Under the pieces are notes generated by a model. It saw only the letters and a list, made by a program, of their open reading frames with translations. It was not told where the DNA came from and made no database searches. DNA of 64,000 nt. Origin: Moorena producens 3L (GTDB lineage Bacteria > Cyanobacteriota > Cyanobacteriia > Cyanobacteriales > Coleofasciculaceae). Positions 17,935-27,280 of the stretch are shown here, in pieces. Made by a program: the position numbers and the translations under genes. Every line of letters starts with the position of its first letter. Positions within the stretch are counted from its first letter, which is position 1. The stretch lies in contig NZ_GL890931.1 of NCBI RefSeq assembly GCF_000211815.1, forward strand, positions 1-64,000. The letters run 5' to 3'.

Positions 17935-18045
17935 TTATTAAAGCCCCCTAAATCCCCCAATTCTGGGGGACTTTGAGAGTTTTTCCCCCCAAGCGAGCAA
18001 TCCCTCGCTTGGGGGGCTAGGGGGGCGAAACCATACTGAGAATCA
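17935..18045. mobile_element. CCCCCTAAATCCCCC-type miniature element with hairpins
   Basis: This holds agccccctaaatcccccaa, then a stem of 13 bp (17985-17997 with 18004-18016) around the loop caatcc, then ggctaggggggc. The outer and inner arms resemble the 149-bp element at 54066, which has a target duplication, so this is probably a related miniature element. Its ends are not defined here. Confidence 0.55.
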
Positions 18046-18071
18046 GCAACGCCACATTCTCAGCCTAAGAT

Positions 18072-19136
18072 CTATTTTGGCTTGGGCAGTCGTAGCAAAT
18101 TGGAACGGATTGGACCGAGAATGCGGTTTAGCTCACGCAATTGATCAGCTGTCCCCATACAAATCAGCAGGTCTCCTGGTATGAGTTTAGTGTCACCGTC
18201 TGGTCCAGCAATCAGACGACCGGAATCCCGGCGAATTGCTAAAACCAAAGCACCAGTTTGCGATCGCAGTCGGGCTTCCCTGAGGGTTTTGCCCACGCAA
18301 GGACAGGTTTCGGGGTCTAGCAGAAACTCTTCCATATAAAAAGAGCTATCAGTTCCGGTTAGAATCCCATCCACAAAATCCATGACTTGGGGTCTAAGGG
18401 CTGCAGCTGCCAAGCGTCTACCACCAGTGATGTAGGGAGAGACTACAGCATCTGCACCAGCTCGCTGCAACTTTTGAACAGCTTCTTCGGAGCTAGCACG
18501 AGCGATGGCTCGAATTCGAGGATTGAGGGTTTTGGCAGACAAGATAATATAGAGATTTTCAGCATCTGAGGGCAGGGCAGCCACCAGACAAATTGCCCGT
18601 TCAATCCCCACATTTAGCAGAGTTTCATCCAAGGTGGCATCTCCGTGTACAGAAATACAACCCATATCCTGGACAGCCTGAACCTGTTCCAATCGGGAGT
18701 CAATTGTTACAAATGGGATGCCCTCAGCCTTAAATTCCAGAGCAATCTGACGCCCAGTCCGTCCAAACCCACACAAAATGTAGTGTTTCGTCAAACTATC
18801 TAGCAAGCGCTTCTGTTGCCTCATGCGAATTCCATCTTGAAAGTAGCCTTGAATTAGGGCTTCTGTAAACCGGTTAACAATGTAACCGATACTAATAATG
18901 CCCATAAAAATCAGACAAATGCTAAATAGTTTTGCCCGATCTCCCATCGGCCGTACTTCTTGATAGCCCACTGTCGAAAGGGTGATTACCGTCATGTAGG
19001 CTGACTCCAACCAGCCCCAGCCTTCAACCACCCGATACCAAAGAGTTCCAATCAGAAATACACCCCCGAGAGTGATCGCACCGGCAATCAGCTCTTGGCG
19101 AAGACGTCGATATTTTTGCTCAAGGGTTGAATACAC
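18072..19136 (-). CDS. Potassium channel with RCK/TrkA-N regulatory domain
   Basis: A K+ channel subunit in the plasma membrane with a cytoplasmic gating ring. Two membrane helices (about 17-34 and 70-90) flank the pore loop with the selectivity filter TVGYQ (55-59). The cytoplasmic part begins YILCGFGRTGRQIA (about 114-127), a Rossmann GxGxxG motif of the RCK domain that binds NAD or another ligand. It continues to a TrkA-C-like domain near the end (CPCVGKTLREARL, GDLLICMG). At 354 residues the architecture is like MthK and cyanobacterial Kch proteins. Its upstream side faces a large 13-bp repeat array. Confidence 0.9.
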   Translation of the reverse strand: MYSTLEQKYRRLRQELIAGAITLGGVFLIGTLWYRVVEGWGWLESAYMTVITLSTVGYQEVRPMGDRAKLFSICLIFMGIISIGYIVNRFTEALIQGYFQDGIRMRQQKRLLDSLTKHYILCGFGRTGRQIALEFKAEGIPFVTIDSRLEQVQAVQDMGCISVHGDATLDETLLNVGIERAICLVAALPSDAENLYIILSAKTLNPRIRAIARASSEEAVQKLQRAGADAVVSPYITGGRRLAAAALRPQVMDFVDGILTGTDSSFYMEEFLLDPETCPCVGKTLREARLRSQTGALVLAIRRDSGRLIAGPDGDTKLIPGDLLICMGTADQLRELNRILGPIRSNLLRLPKPK

Positions 19137-19263
19137 CGTTGCTTGTCATGGGTTAACTTAACTTAATACCTAGATAAAATTCAGGTGAAACTGGCAACAC
19201 CGACAGCTGACAGTGGTTTTTAATATTACATATATGAATATGATTAAGTGTATTGGTTTGCTA

Positions 19264-19752
19264 TCGGTATAGTTGACAAATATAGTTGACAGATATAGTT
19301 AACAAATATAGTTAACAAATATAGTTAATAAATATAGTTGATAAATATAGTTCACAGATACGGCGGTTTGCAATTCAGTTAGGTACAAAGTTCTGGGTTT
19401 TTAGGGAACAGAGAACAGCGGATCTGGGAACAGGGACAACAATCCTGTGTACCTGATAGTTATGCAAACCGCCCTATATAGTTCACAGATATAGTTCACA
19501 GATATAGTTCACAGATATAGTTCACAGATATATAGTTCACAGATATAGTTCACAGATATAGTTCACAGATATAGTTCACAGATATAGTTCACAGATATAG
19601 TTCACAGATATAGTTCACAGATATAGTTCACAGATATATAGTTCACAGATATAGTTCACAGATATAGTTCACAGATATAGTTCACAGATATAGTTCACAG
19701 ATATAGTTCACAAATATAATATATAGTTCAAAGATATAGTTCACAGATATAG
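19264..19752. repeat. Array of about 27 units of a 13-bp repeat (atatagttcacag)
   Basis: About seven degenerate units (gttgacaaatata, gttaacaaatata) at 19271-19360 and about 20 nearly identical atatagttcacag units at 19475-19752 form one array. It is split by a 112-bp insertion. Some units have an extra ta. It fills the space between the K+ channel start and the ruvC stop. The homogeneous part suggests recent slippage expansion. Confidence 0.95.
19362..19473. mobile_element. 112-bp element with inverted ends inside the 13-bp array
   Basis: The left end ggcggtttgca (19362-19372) is the exact complement of the right end tgcaaaccgcc (19463-19473). The match continues imperfectly to gtac on both sides. 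The interior has gggaacag units. The repeat array resumes beyond it, so this is an insertion into the array. Confidence 0.75.
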
Positions 19753-19760
19753 TAAAGTGT

Positions 19761-20327
19761 TCAAGACATATGAAACCAGGCGGTCAATGCGACTGCCAAG
19801 GCATCTGCTAAATCATCTGGTTTGGGGATGGTGTCTAAGTTTAACTCCCGCATAACAGCCTGCTGAACCTCATATTTATCCGCATTACCATATCCGGTCA
19901 TTGCCTGTTTAATCTGACCCGGTGTAAACTCTACCATTGGAACTTGATGTTGTGCTGTTACTAACACCACAACACCCCGTGCCTGAGCTACGGAGATCGT
20001 AGTACTCATACGGTAGAAAAAAAGTTTTTCAATCGCCACCAGATCCGGTTGGCAGTGTTCAAGCAGGGTGTGTAAATCCTCGTAAATCGTACACAGTCGT
20101 GAGCCGTAATCAGTCTTGGCAGGGGTTTGGATGATGCCAAAATCTAGCAACTGCAATGGTTCAAGGGTTGCCTGTATTAGTGACTGCCTAGAAGGCTTGG
20201 CCACTCCTAAGGAGCCTTTTGTGTTTGCTGACTTACTAATTTTGGTGGTTTGGCAACTAATTGCGCCAAAACCTAAAGTAGCTAGTCCTGGGTCAATTCC
20301 CAAAATTCGCTTTTCCATCTGGCTCAC
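19761..20327 (-). CDS. ruvC: Holliday-junction endonuclease RuvC
   Basis: RuvC resolves Holliday junctions with RuvAB. The catalytic acids are visible: D12 in GIDPG, E100 in VAIEKLFF, and D172 with D175 in DDLADALAVAL. The typical segment ISVAQARGVVVL is intact. At 188 residues it is about 20-30 longer than many RuvC proteins because of an extra segment between the first two strands (about 26-56, rich in K, S and T) that I do not recognise. It stands alone, with the repeat array directly after its stop. Confidence 0.95.
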   Translation of the reverse strand: MSQMEKRILGIDPGLATLGFGAISCQTTKISKSANTKGSLGVAKPSRQSLIQATLEPLQLLDFGIIQTPAKTDYGSRLCTIYEDLHTLLEHCQPDLVAIEKLFFYRMSTTISVAQARGVVVLVTAQHQVPMVEFTPGQIKQAMTGYGNADKYEVQQAVMRELNLDTIPKPDDLADALAVALTAWFHMS

Positions 20328-20988
20328 TGCAGTTAATCCCTTTCGAGTGTAATCACTAAATTAGGTTAATGGTGTTAGTGCTATCATCCCTATTACCTAG
20401 TGCTATGATCCCTAGTACCTGTAGCGTTCGGCATTAAGTCATGACCTCTAAGCAGCCACACCTTAACGGGAATCAAAGAAGTCTGGGGTAGCTGACTACT
20501 TGGGATTATTCTGTTTCACCCCGTATTTTTTGGGGTTACGCTACTACTCTCATACCCTAAATGGCAACTCAATCGACCTCACCACTTTCGGCATATCCAC
20601 GGGTAAATTCTGATCATAACGTTTAGGTACCGGATATTGTATTAATCACACCTTAGCCTAATTATCTGAAACTGTGGTGATCAGTACCAGCTTCATGGTG
20701 AATTCACCATTGAGGTGCGACCCAAGGGCGCGAGCAATCCCTCGCGCCCTTGGAGGCGCGCACCTTGATCAGTAATATCAATGAAAACCGCTATACCTGA
20801 AGGGTGAGCGGCTATGTGAATCACGCGCTTTTCACACGAATGTTTGATTAGGCAAAGAAAGTACCAATCTGACAGGCACTTCCGGAGCCTTAGCCGTTCC
20901 TCACTACATGCATCGCCTCCTTGTCAAGTGCTGGAGTTCGACCAGCAATGTCTATCCAGCTTTTGTACTTACCATACTCAGTGTAGTT
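20328..20988. other. Divergent gap between ruvC and yvcK
   Basis: No gene is supported. Apart from the hairpin at 20713-20765, the region is unique sequence with several ctaggatc-like fragments near 20385-20420. Frames covering 20844-20988 are the 5' extension of the yvcK frame and its shadow. Confidence 0.5.
20713..20765. repeat. GC-rich hairpin with 13-bp core stem and conserved loop
   Basis: The core stem is ccaagggcgcgag (20722-20734) with ctcgcgcccttgg (20741-20753) around the loop caatcc. An outer 7-bp stem (20713-20719 with 20759-20765) closes it. The loop and inner cgag match the hairpin at 17985-18016, so both belong to one family of palindromic repeats. Confidence 0.85.
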
Positions 20989-22356
20989 ATGTCCTCAATC
21001 AGTCTTTTCAAAAGAGCTCTACGTACCCTACAAAATGAATCGAGAGGTCGAATTCCTCAGCGGGTCAACCGTTGGTTTAAGTGGTTAGCCCCTGGATTAC
21101 TGGTGAAGCGTTGGATACTTTTAAGTGCTGGTGGTGTAGTGCTAACAAGTTTGGGATTAGCGATTTGGGTAAAGCTGACCCCAGTTTTTTACATCATTAA
21201 ATTCACAGCCCAAGTTTTAGAGAAAATTACCACCATTATTCCTAACCATGTGTCTGGTCCAATTGCGCTGATCTTGGGTCTGGTTTTCATCTTCTGGGGG
21301 CAAACCCGGACGGTAGGATCAATTACGGAAGTTTTAAAACCCGACCACGATCGAAAACTGATTGATGTGCTGATGGATCATCGTCGGTTAAACCGGGGAC
21401 CGAAAATTGTAGTCATTGGGGGTGGCACTGGTCTTTCTAGCTTACTTAGAGGACTAAAGGTTTATAGTGCTAATATCACTGCTATTGTTACGGTAGCTGA
21501 TGATGGCGGTTCCAGTGGACGGCTGCGACGGGAAATTGGAGTGCTACCACCGGGGGATATTCGTCACTGTTTAACGGCACTGGCAGACCAAGAAAAGTTG
21601 TTAACCGAACTGTTTGAATACCGTTTTCGAGCTGGTAGTGGTTTAGTCGGTCACAGTTTTGGAAACCTTTTCCTGACCGCAATGAGTGATATTACTGGGG
21701 ATCTAGAACAAGCTGTTGCTGCTAGTTCTCAGGTATTAGCAGTGCGAGGAAGAGTGTTGCCAGCTACCCTAACTGATGTCAGCCTTTGGGCTGAATTAGC
21801 TGATGGACGTCGGATTGAAGGAGAGTCTAATATTACTGATGCTCGGGGAGTGATCAAAAAAATTGGTTGTACTCCCGAACATCCACCTGCTTTACCAGCA
21901 GCACTCAAGGCAATTCAGGAAGCAGATTATATTATAATAGGACCCGGTAGCCTCTATACCAGCATTATTCCCAATCTGTTGGTGCCAGAAATTACCGATG
22001 CGATCGCAGCTCGCTTGATACCCCGCATCTACGTTTGTAATATCATGACCCAGCCAGGGGAAACTGATGGATATAGTGTCTCTGATCATATCAAAGCTAT
22101 TGATGAAGCCTGTGGTAAAAGGCTATTTAACGCGATACTGGTGAATCGAAAATACCCCTCAGCTGGCTCACTGATTAAGTATGCTCAAGTTAAGTCTCAT
22201 CCAGTATTTCTAGATCGAGAAGAAACTTCTAAATTAGGGCGTCGGATTGTAGTGACCAATGTAATGTATGAAGATGAGGAAACTAATTTAGTGCGGCACA
22301 ATTCAGAAAGGCTGGCAAGGGTTTTATTACGATGGTATAGTCGAGCGCATGCTTAG
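20989..22356 (+). CDS. yvcK: YvcK/CofD-like protein (gluconeogenesis factor family)
   Basis: The CofD-like fold begins at IVVIGGGTGLSSLLRGLK and continues with TVADDGGSSGRLRRE, PPGDIRHCL and GPGSLYTSI. YvcK binds UDP-sugars and in Bacillus is needed for growth on gluconeogenic carbon and for cell-wall shape. Here two hydrophobic segments (about 30-50 and 68-90) precede the domain, so the protein is membrane-attached, as in other cyanobacteria. ATG 20989 (MSSISLFKRALR) is preferred; an in-frame ATG at 20908 would add 27 residues of doubtful character. It is followed 96 bases later by tsaE on the same strand. Confidence 0.9.
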   Translation: MSSISLFKRALRTLQNESRGRIPQRVNRWFKWLAPGLLVKRWILLSAGGVVLTSLGLAIWVKLTPVFYIIKFTAQVLEKITTIIPNHVSGPIALILGLVFIFWGQTRTVGSITEVLKPDHDRKLIDVLMDHRRLNRGPKIVVIGGGTGLSSLLRGLKVYSANITAIVTVADDGGSSGRLRREIGVLPPGDIRHCLTALADQEKLLTELFEYRFRAGSGLVGHSFGNLFLTAMSDITGDLEQAVAASSQVLAVRGRVLPATLTDVSLWAELADGRRIEGESNITDARGVIKKIGCTPEHPPALPAALKAIQEADYIIIGPGSLYTSIIPNLLVPEITDAIAARLIPRIYVCNIMTQPGETDGYSVSDHIKAIDEACGKRLFNAILVNRKYPSAGSLIKYAQVKSHPVFLDREETSKLGRRIVVTNVMYEDEETNLVRHNSERLARVLLRWYSRAHA

Positions 22357-22452
22357 ATAAGGTGAGTGCGATGAAAATTTTTAAAGGAAAATAAAAGCTG
22401 AGATGTTAACTCAGAATAACCATTATTCGAGGTACTCTATTGCTAATAACTA

Positions 22453-22947
22453 ATGACCAAAATTTTTCTAGCTGATGCTGAAGCAACGCGATCGCTAGGT
22501 GTGGAATTGGGGAAGTCTCTCCCAGCTAGTAGCATCATTTTGCTGGAGGGAGACTTAGGGGCTGGCAAAACAACCCTAGTTCAGGGTATTGGTGAGGGAA
22601 TAGGCATTACTGATGCCATTGTCAGTCCCACCTTTACTCTGATCAACGAGTACACAGAGGGACGTCTCCCCCTGTATCACCTCGATTTGTACCGCTTATC
22701 TACCTCAGAAGTAGAGTCATTAAACCCAGAAAACTACTGGGAGGGAATTGAAGTTGCCCCAGGAATTGTGGCCATCGAGTGGGCTGAGCGCCTACACTAT
22801 TTGCCACCCAGTTATCTACATCTGACACTAACCTATTCCCAGGACGGTGGACGTCAGGCTCAATTCACCTGTAACGGTCAGTTTGATTTAGGTTGGCTGT
22901 TGGATAGGTTATCTGGTTGTTCGCCCTTGGCGTCGAGTGTAGAGTAG
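22453..22947 (+). CDS. tsaE: tRNA t6A biosynthesis ATPase TsaE
   Basis: TsaE is the small ATPase that works with TsaB and TsaD to make N6-threonylcarbamoyladenosine at position 37 of ANN-decoding tRNAs. Walker A is GDLGAGKTTLVQG (near residues 33-45). VSPTFTLINEY and YHLDLYRL are the usual second and third motifs, and AIEWAERL is the conserved tail. The length of 164 is normal with a short C-terminal extension. The order yvcK-tsaE suggests co-transcription, although no functional link is known. Confidence 0.94.
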   Translation: MTKIFLADAEATRSLGVELGKSLPASSIILLEGDLGAGKTTLVQGIGEGIGITDAIVSPTFTLINEYTEGRLPLYHLDLYRLSTSEVESLNPENYWEGIEVAPGIVAIEWAERLHYLPPSYLHLTLTYSQDGGRQAQFTCNGQFDLGWLLDRLSGCSPLASSVE

Positions 22948-23226
22948 GTTAAAGGTTAGTGGGATTGAGGTTGCCTGTTTGATAAGTTAGAAGGTTTAAG
23001 GTCTAAGGTTAGAAAGGTTGAACGCGATCGCGTGGCCGAAAGGCCAAGGTTAAGTACCTGGACATAAATTCCGTTAACTGTGTTGTTAACTTGATTAGAG
23101 TTACTCAACCCCTTTCTGTTTCCTGATCCGAAGTTCCCTATTTCTTGATATCAACAGTCAACTTTAATTTTTTCCCACTACCTATTCAATCCTATTATTA
23201 AATCCTATAGTTAAATCCGATAGTGT

Positions 23227-24582
23227 TTAACTGGTAAAAGTTAAAGCTTCACCTCGCACATCTGTGTTCAATTTTCCTCTGTCGTAGACTACTTGACCAC
23301 CAACAATGGTCATCACTGGCCATCCGGTTAAGTTCCAACCTTCAAAAGGACTCCAGCCGCATTTTGTTAAAAGTTCTTCCCGTAACACTGGGTGGTAATT
23401 TTCCAAATCTACCAGTACCAAATCCGCATCATAGCCAGGAGCGATCGCACCTTTGTTGGGAATTCCATAAGCCTTAGCAACTGCTGTAGACATCCAGTCA
23501 GATACTTGAGCCACACTACACCGTCCCTCTATGGCTTGAGTCAGCATCAGTGGCAGAGATGTTTCTACTCCAGGCATTCCCGAAGGAGTGTGGGGGTACC
23601 CTTTGGCTTTTTCCTCCAAGGTATGAGGAGCATGGTCTGTAGCGATAAAATCGATCACGCCATCGAGTAGAGCTTGCCAAAGAACTTCGTTGTCGTGGCA
23701 GGAGCGCAAAGGCGGATTCATCTGTGCCAGGGTACCAATCTCTGCATAGGCATCGGTATTTAGTAATAAGTGCTGGGGAGTGACTTCCGCCGTCACCCAG
23801 CTAGGTTTGTCTTCCCTAAGCAATTCAGCTTCTTCCGCTGTGGATAGGTGCAAAATATGCAAGCGCCGCTGATATTTTTTAGACAACTTCAGGGCTAACT
23901 TGGTGGCATTAAGGGCAGCTTGATTGTCCTGAATCTTAGAGTGAACAGCAGGGTCAGTAATTCCAGCAAATTCCTTACGCCGCTGATTAATTCTAGCTTG
24001 GTCTTCAGCGTGTACTGCAATTAAGCGATTGTACTTCCGAGAACCTTCGCTAAAACCTTGAGCAAAAATTGGTTCTATCACTGCTTCATGATCTACCAAT
24101 AGTGCACCATGAGCTGAACCCATGAATATCTTAATCCCACAAGTCGGCTGGGCATTGTGCAAATCTGGCTGATTTGCTGGTGTTGCACCGATAAAAAAGC
24201 CATAATTAACTAAACACTTATCTGCCGCTCGCTTGAGCTTGTCATCCAGTGGGGCTTGGGTCGTCGTCGGAGGACGAGTATTCGGCATCTCTAAAAAGGA
24301 CGTCACTCCACCCTTGGCACAGGCACAACTGGCAGTAAATAAGTCTTCTTTATGTTCTAGACCTGGTTCCCGAAAATGGACTTGGGGATCAATTACCCCT
24401 GGCAACAAAGTTAAGCCTTGAGCGTCTATTTCTTTATATGCCGTAACGTCCGTTGGCACTGGGATTTCTGGGGCAACCTGAACAATCCTTCGACCGCAGG
24501 TGTGGATATCCCCCAGTAAAAATTCACCAGAGGGCAATAGAATACGAGCATGGCGGATAAACAAGCAAAAGTCAGACAACAT
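23227..24582 (-). CDS. pyrC: Dihydroorotase
   Basis: Dihydroorotase closes carbamoyl aspartate to dihydroorotate in pyrimidine synthesis. Metal and substrate residues are mostly present: DPQVHFREPG (65-74), the carboxylated lysine in GIKIFMGSAHG, the histidines in AVHAEDQ and ILHLST, and ATDHAPH. The first histidine of the usual HxH is Q67, a substitution I associate with one subgroup of dihydroorotases, so it need not mean loss of function. The length of 451 is normal. It is divergent from lepB. A degenerate homologue lies 1 kb away at 25553. Confidence 0.88.
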   Translation of the reverse strand: MLSDFCLFIRHARILLPSGEFLLGDIHTCGRRIVQVAPEIPVPTDVTAYKEIDAQGLTLLPGVIDPQVHFREPGLEHKEDLFTASCACAKGGVTSFLEMPNTRPPTTTQAPLDDKLKRAADKCLVNYGFFIGATPANQPDLHNAQPTCGIKIFMGSAHGALLVDHEAVIEPIFAQGFSEGSRKYNRLIAVHAEDQARINQRRKEFAGITDPAVHSKIQDNQAALNATKLALKLSKKYQRRLHILHLSTAEEAELLREDKPSWVTAEVTPQHLLLNTDAYAEIGTLAQMNPPLRSCHDNEVLWQALLDGVIDFIATDHAPHTLEEKAKGYPHTPSGMPGVETSLPLMLTQAIEGRCSVAQVSDWMSTAVAKAYGIPNKGAIAPGYDADLVLVDLENYHPVLREELLTKCGWSPFEGWNLTGWPVMTIVGGQVVYDRGKLNTDVRGEALTFTS

Positions 24583-24910
24583 AGGAGGATGTTAGAATTT
24601 GACAGTTTCCCTGCTCGGTGTCTAGGTAGATACAGTAGATACAAACCTGATATATAGCTAAATACAGACAACCGCAGCTAACCTACCACCATGGCACAAA
24701 CAAACAGGGTTGTCCTGCCAAATTGACTTTATTCACAAAACTTTACATAATCTTGATTTAGGCTCCCCTACTAACTTTAAATTTTTAAGATCTAGCTAGA
24801 AAACCCCAGAGGTTTAAATTTGCTGTTAAATTTGCTGTTAAACTTGCTGATAATTTCCCAATCAGCTATTTGTTTAAATTTCCTCAAACTTGTGTATCGG
24901 TAGTAGTTGA
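24583..24910. other. Divergent promoter region of pyrC and lepB
   Basis: 328 bases without repeats or frames of note. It is AT-rich toward lepB (aaatttgctgttaa is repeated at about 24817-24845). It must hold both promoters, but I cannot assign boxes. Confidence 0.4.
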
Positions 24911-25537
24911 ATGGATATGAGTCGTGTACCAGATAAAAGACCAGAAAAAAAACCTACACAGCCTTCTAAAGACAATGCTTGGGTAGAAGGAATCAAAACG
25001 ATTAGCTTGAGTGCTGTTCTTGCCTTTGGGATTCGCACGTTTGTGGCTGAAGCGCGATACATCCCATCGGGATCGATGCTACCGACACTACAGATTAACG
25101 ACCGCTTGATTATTGATAAGATAAGTTATCGCTTTTTCCAAGACCCACAACGAGGAGAAATTGTGGTATTTGCTCCCACTGAAAGGCTGAAAGAGCAAAA
25201 CTTTAAAGATGCTTTTATCAAGCGTGTAATTGGTTTACCCGGTGACAAGGTTTTGGTGAAAAATGGGCGAGTTTATATCAATGATAAAGAAATAGAGGAA
25301 AAGTATATCGAAGAAGCACCACAGTACGATTTTGGACCACAAACAGTACCACCAGACCAATACCTAGTACTGGGAGATAACCGTAACAATAGTTACGACT
25401 CTCACCACTGGGGCTTTGTCCCTCGTGACAAAATTATCGGTCGTGCTGTAGTGCGGTTTTGGCCGTTAAATCGAATGGGGAAATTGAAACCAAATCCGAT
25501 TTATCCTGAAGGATTAAATCAGTCAACTGACTTATGA
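24911..25537 (+). CDS. lepB: Signal peptidase I
   Basis: This membrane-anchored serine protease removes signal peptides from exported proteins. One N-terminal membrane helix (about 28-48) precedes the catalytic Ser55 in PSGSMLPTL. Lys104 in FIKRVIGLPGD is the general base. GDNRNNSYDSHHWGFV is the conserved box E. At 208 residues it is of the short single-span type. ATG 24911 or the ATG two codons later could be used. It ends 15 bases from the stop of the convergent dihydroorotase-like gene. Confidence 0.96.
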   Translation: MDMSRVPDKRPEKKPTQPSKDNAWVEGIKTISLSAVLAFGIRTFVAEARYIPSGSMLPTLQINDRLIIDKISYRFFQDPQRGEIVVFAPTERLKEQNFKDAFIKRVIGLPGDKVLVKNGRVYINDKEIEEKYIEEAPQYDFGPQTVPPDQYLVLGDNRNNSYDSHHWGFVPRDKIIGRAVVRFWPLNRMGKLKPNPIYPEGLNQSTDL

Positions 25538-25552
25538 AGTCTAAGTACTTCA

Positions 25553-26857
25553 TTATTTATATTTTACACTCGCTTCGCTCGCTGGACACCAAGTTTGCAC
25601 GACACGACCAATTAATTCTTGCCCTAGCCAGGGGGTATTACTAGAAAGGGATTTGAGGTTTTTTTGGTGAACAATCCAAGGGGATTGAGGATTGAATAAG
25701 ACTAACTCAGCGGATTGACCAGTAGCAGTGCTAGGGGGGTCTTGCTGTAGACAAATAGCAGGATTTGTGCTAAGACTTTTCCAAAGTTCTAAAGCTGACC
25801 AATCCCCTGTCTCGACTAGAGTATGCCAGAGCAGGGGTAGGGCTAGCTCTAAACCAATCACTCCTGGTGGTGCTTCAGCAAAGGCAACGGTTTTTTCTTC
25901 ATAAGTGTAGGGAGCGTGGTCAATTGCGATCGCATCAATAATCCCCTCCCGAACACCTCGGATCAGTGCGGCTTGGTCAACTGGGTTTCCCAACGGCGGT
26001 TCCAAGCGCAAATTGGAGTTGTAACTGCATAAGTCTTCCGTATTGAGCAATAGATGCATCCAAGTGGTACTGGCTGTTACTGGCAACCCCGCTGCTTTGG
26101 CTGATTCAATCAATTGGACAGCACGACTGGTGGAGATACGCATGAGATGGACTGGCGTGCCAGTGGTTGCTACCACTTCTAATAAGGCAGCGATAGCGGA
26201 TGATTCTGCGATCGCAGGATTCCCTGGCAAACCCAAAGCAATTGACTGGATACCTTCTCGCATCACTCCCCCATTTGCCAACTTAGGGTCACAAGCCCAA
26301 AGTGCCACTGGTTTACCCAAGGATTGTAGGTATTCCAACAACCGTCGAACTAGTGCTAAATTACATAAAGGACCTTCATCGGTAAAGCCCACTACTCCCC
26401 CTAAAGCTAGTTCAGCTAATTCAGTCATTTGCTGTCCTTCTAACCCGATGGTGAAGGCACCCCAGTGATAGAGTTGAGGTGAGCAAGGGGGGAGGCTTAG
26501 ATAGGGAGAGTTTTGGAGTTCTTGCCGTTGTGCTAAAACAGCAGAATTGTCTAGGGGGGGTTTAGTGTCAGGCAAAATGGCTAAGCGAGTAAAGCCTCCA
26601 TTTGCCGCTGCTGCCAGTAGTGAAGACCAGGTTTCCCGTTGCTCATGTCCTGGTGCACCAGAATGGCTGTAGAGGTCTACTAGTCCTGGTCCTAAAATGT
26701 GTCCCTGACAATCTTGCACCACTGTATCGCCAGAGATTTCCTTGATGTGAGTTTCTACTGCCGTGATTACACCATCAGTAATCAGCACATCAGCGACTTG
26801 GTCAATTCCAGAAACTGGGTCTAAAACCCGGACTTGTTGAAGTAGTTTACTATTCAT
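25553..26857 (-). CDS. Dihydroorotase-like protein lacking most catalytic residues
   Basis: The whole 434-residue protein aligns by eye with dihydroorotase, but the active site is degraded. The HxHxR motif is DLYSHSG (61-67), with Y for the first H and G for R. The lysine position reads VGFTDEG. The third ligand segment VHAED is WACD, and the fourth HLST is RIST. IAIDHAPY still has the aspartate. Inactive dihydroorotase homologues (such as PyrC' or PyrX in some bacteria) act as structural partners of aspartate transcarbamoylase; that role is inferred here. No frameshift or stop is present, so it appears maintained. It is convergent with lepB. Confidence 0.85.
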   Translation of the reverse strand: MNSKLLQQVRVLDPVSGIDQVADVLITDGVITAVETHIKEISGDTVVQDCQGHILGPGLVDLYSHSGAPGHEQRETWSSLLAAAANGGFTRLAILPDTKPPLDNSAVLAQRQELQNSPYLSLPPCSPQLYHWGAFTIGLEGQQMTELAELALGGVVGFTDEGPLCNLALVRRLLEYLQSLGKPVALWACDPKLANGGVMREGIQSIALGLPGNPAIAESSAIAALLEVVATTGTPVHLMRISTSRAVQLIESAKAAGLPVTASTTWMHLLLNTEDLCSYNSNLRLEPPLGNPVDQAALIRGVREGIIDAIAIDHAPYTYEEKTVAFAEAPPGVIGLELALPLLWHTLVETGDWSALELWKSLSTNPAICLQQDPPSTATGQSAELVLFNPQSPWIVHQKNLKSLSSNTPWLGQELIGRVVQTWCPASEASVKYK

Positions 26858-26980
26858 TGGGGAAACGGAAAATGAAAAATAATTGGCTTTTAACTTAATC
26901 CCCCTTTCTAGCTAATCATATTTAAATTACTTGTTATGACGACTTATTTTTTACATTACTAAGTATATTTTTAAAATATA

Positions 26981-27280
26981 GCAGTCGCCAGCGATGCAGC
27001 GCGGTCTTGGGGAGGCAGCGCGGTCTTGGGGGTCCCCCCCATGAGCGACTGCCGTGGTTTCCCCCGGAGACGAAACCTGATTACGTTGAGCCTTTATGGT
27101 TGGTAGGTTATGCAAAAAAGGGTTAAAACTTATTGATTAAGGCGAGCCTGTCTTACGGTAACTTCAAACCATGAGCGACTGCATCAAGACAGGGCAGTTA
27201 GGACATGACAAAAGTCTCACACCCTTTGTAAGCGCAAGAGTTTGACTTCTGACTTCTGACTTCTGACTTTTGACTTCTGC
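26981..27280. mobile_element. 300-bp GCAGTCGCC...CTTCTGC element, long form
   Basis: It starts gcagtcgcca and ends gacttctgc, with tata directly outside both ends. The last 90 bases (gggcagttaggacatgacaaa to the end) match the 98-bp element at 59161, which interrupts a transporter gene. The extra internal 200 bases contain the gcgatgcagcgcggtcttgg module also seen near 11895. The small open frames in it are not convincing. Confidence 0.75.

Noticed and set aside
19264..19752. Possible CRISPR array
   Set aside because: The repeats are 13 bp and directly adjacent, with no spacers and no cas genes nearby. It is a simple tandem array.
23227..24582. Inactive dihydroorotase because of Q67 in HxH
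   Set aside because: All other metal and substrate residues, including the carboxylated lysine, are present, and I associate this substitution with a recognised subgroup.
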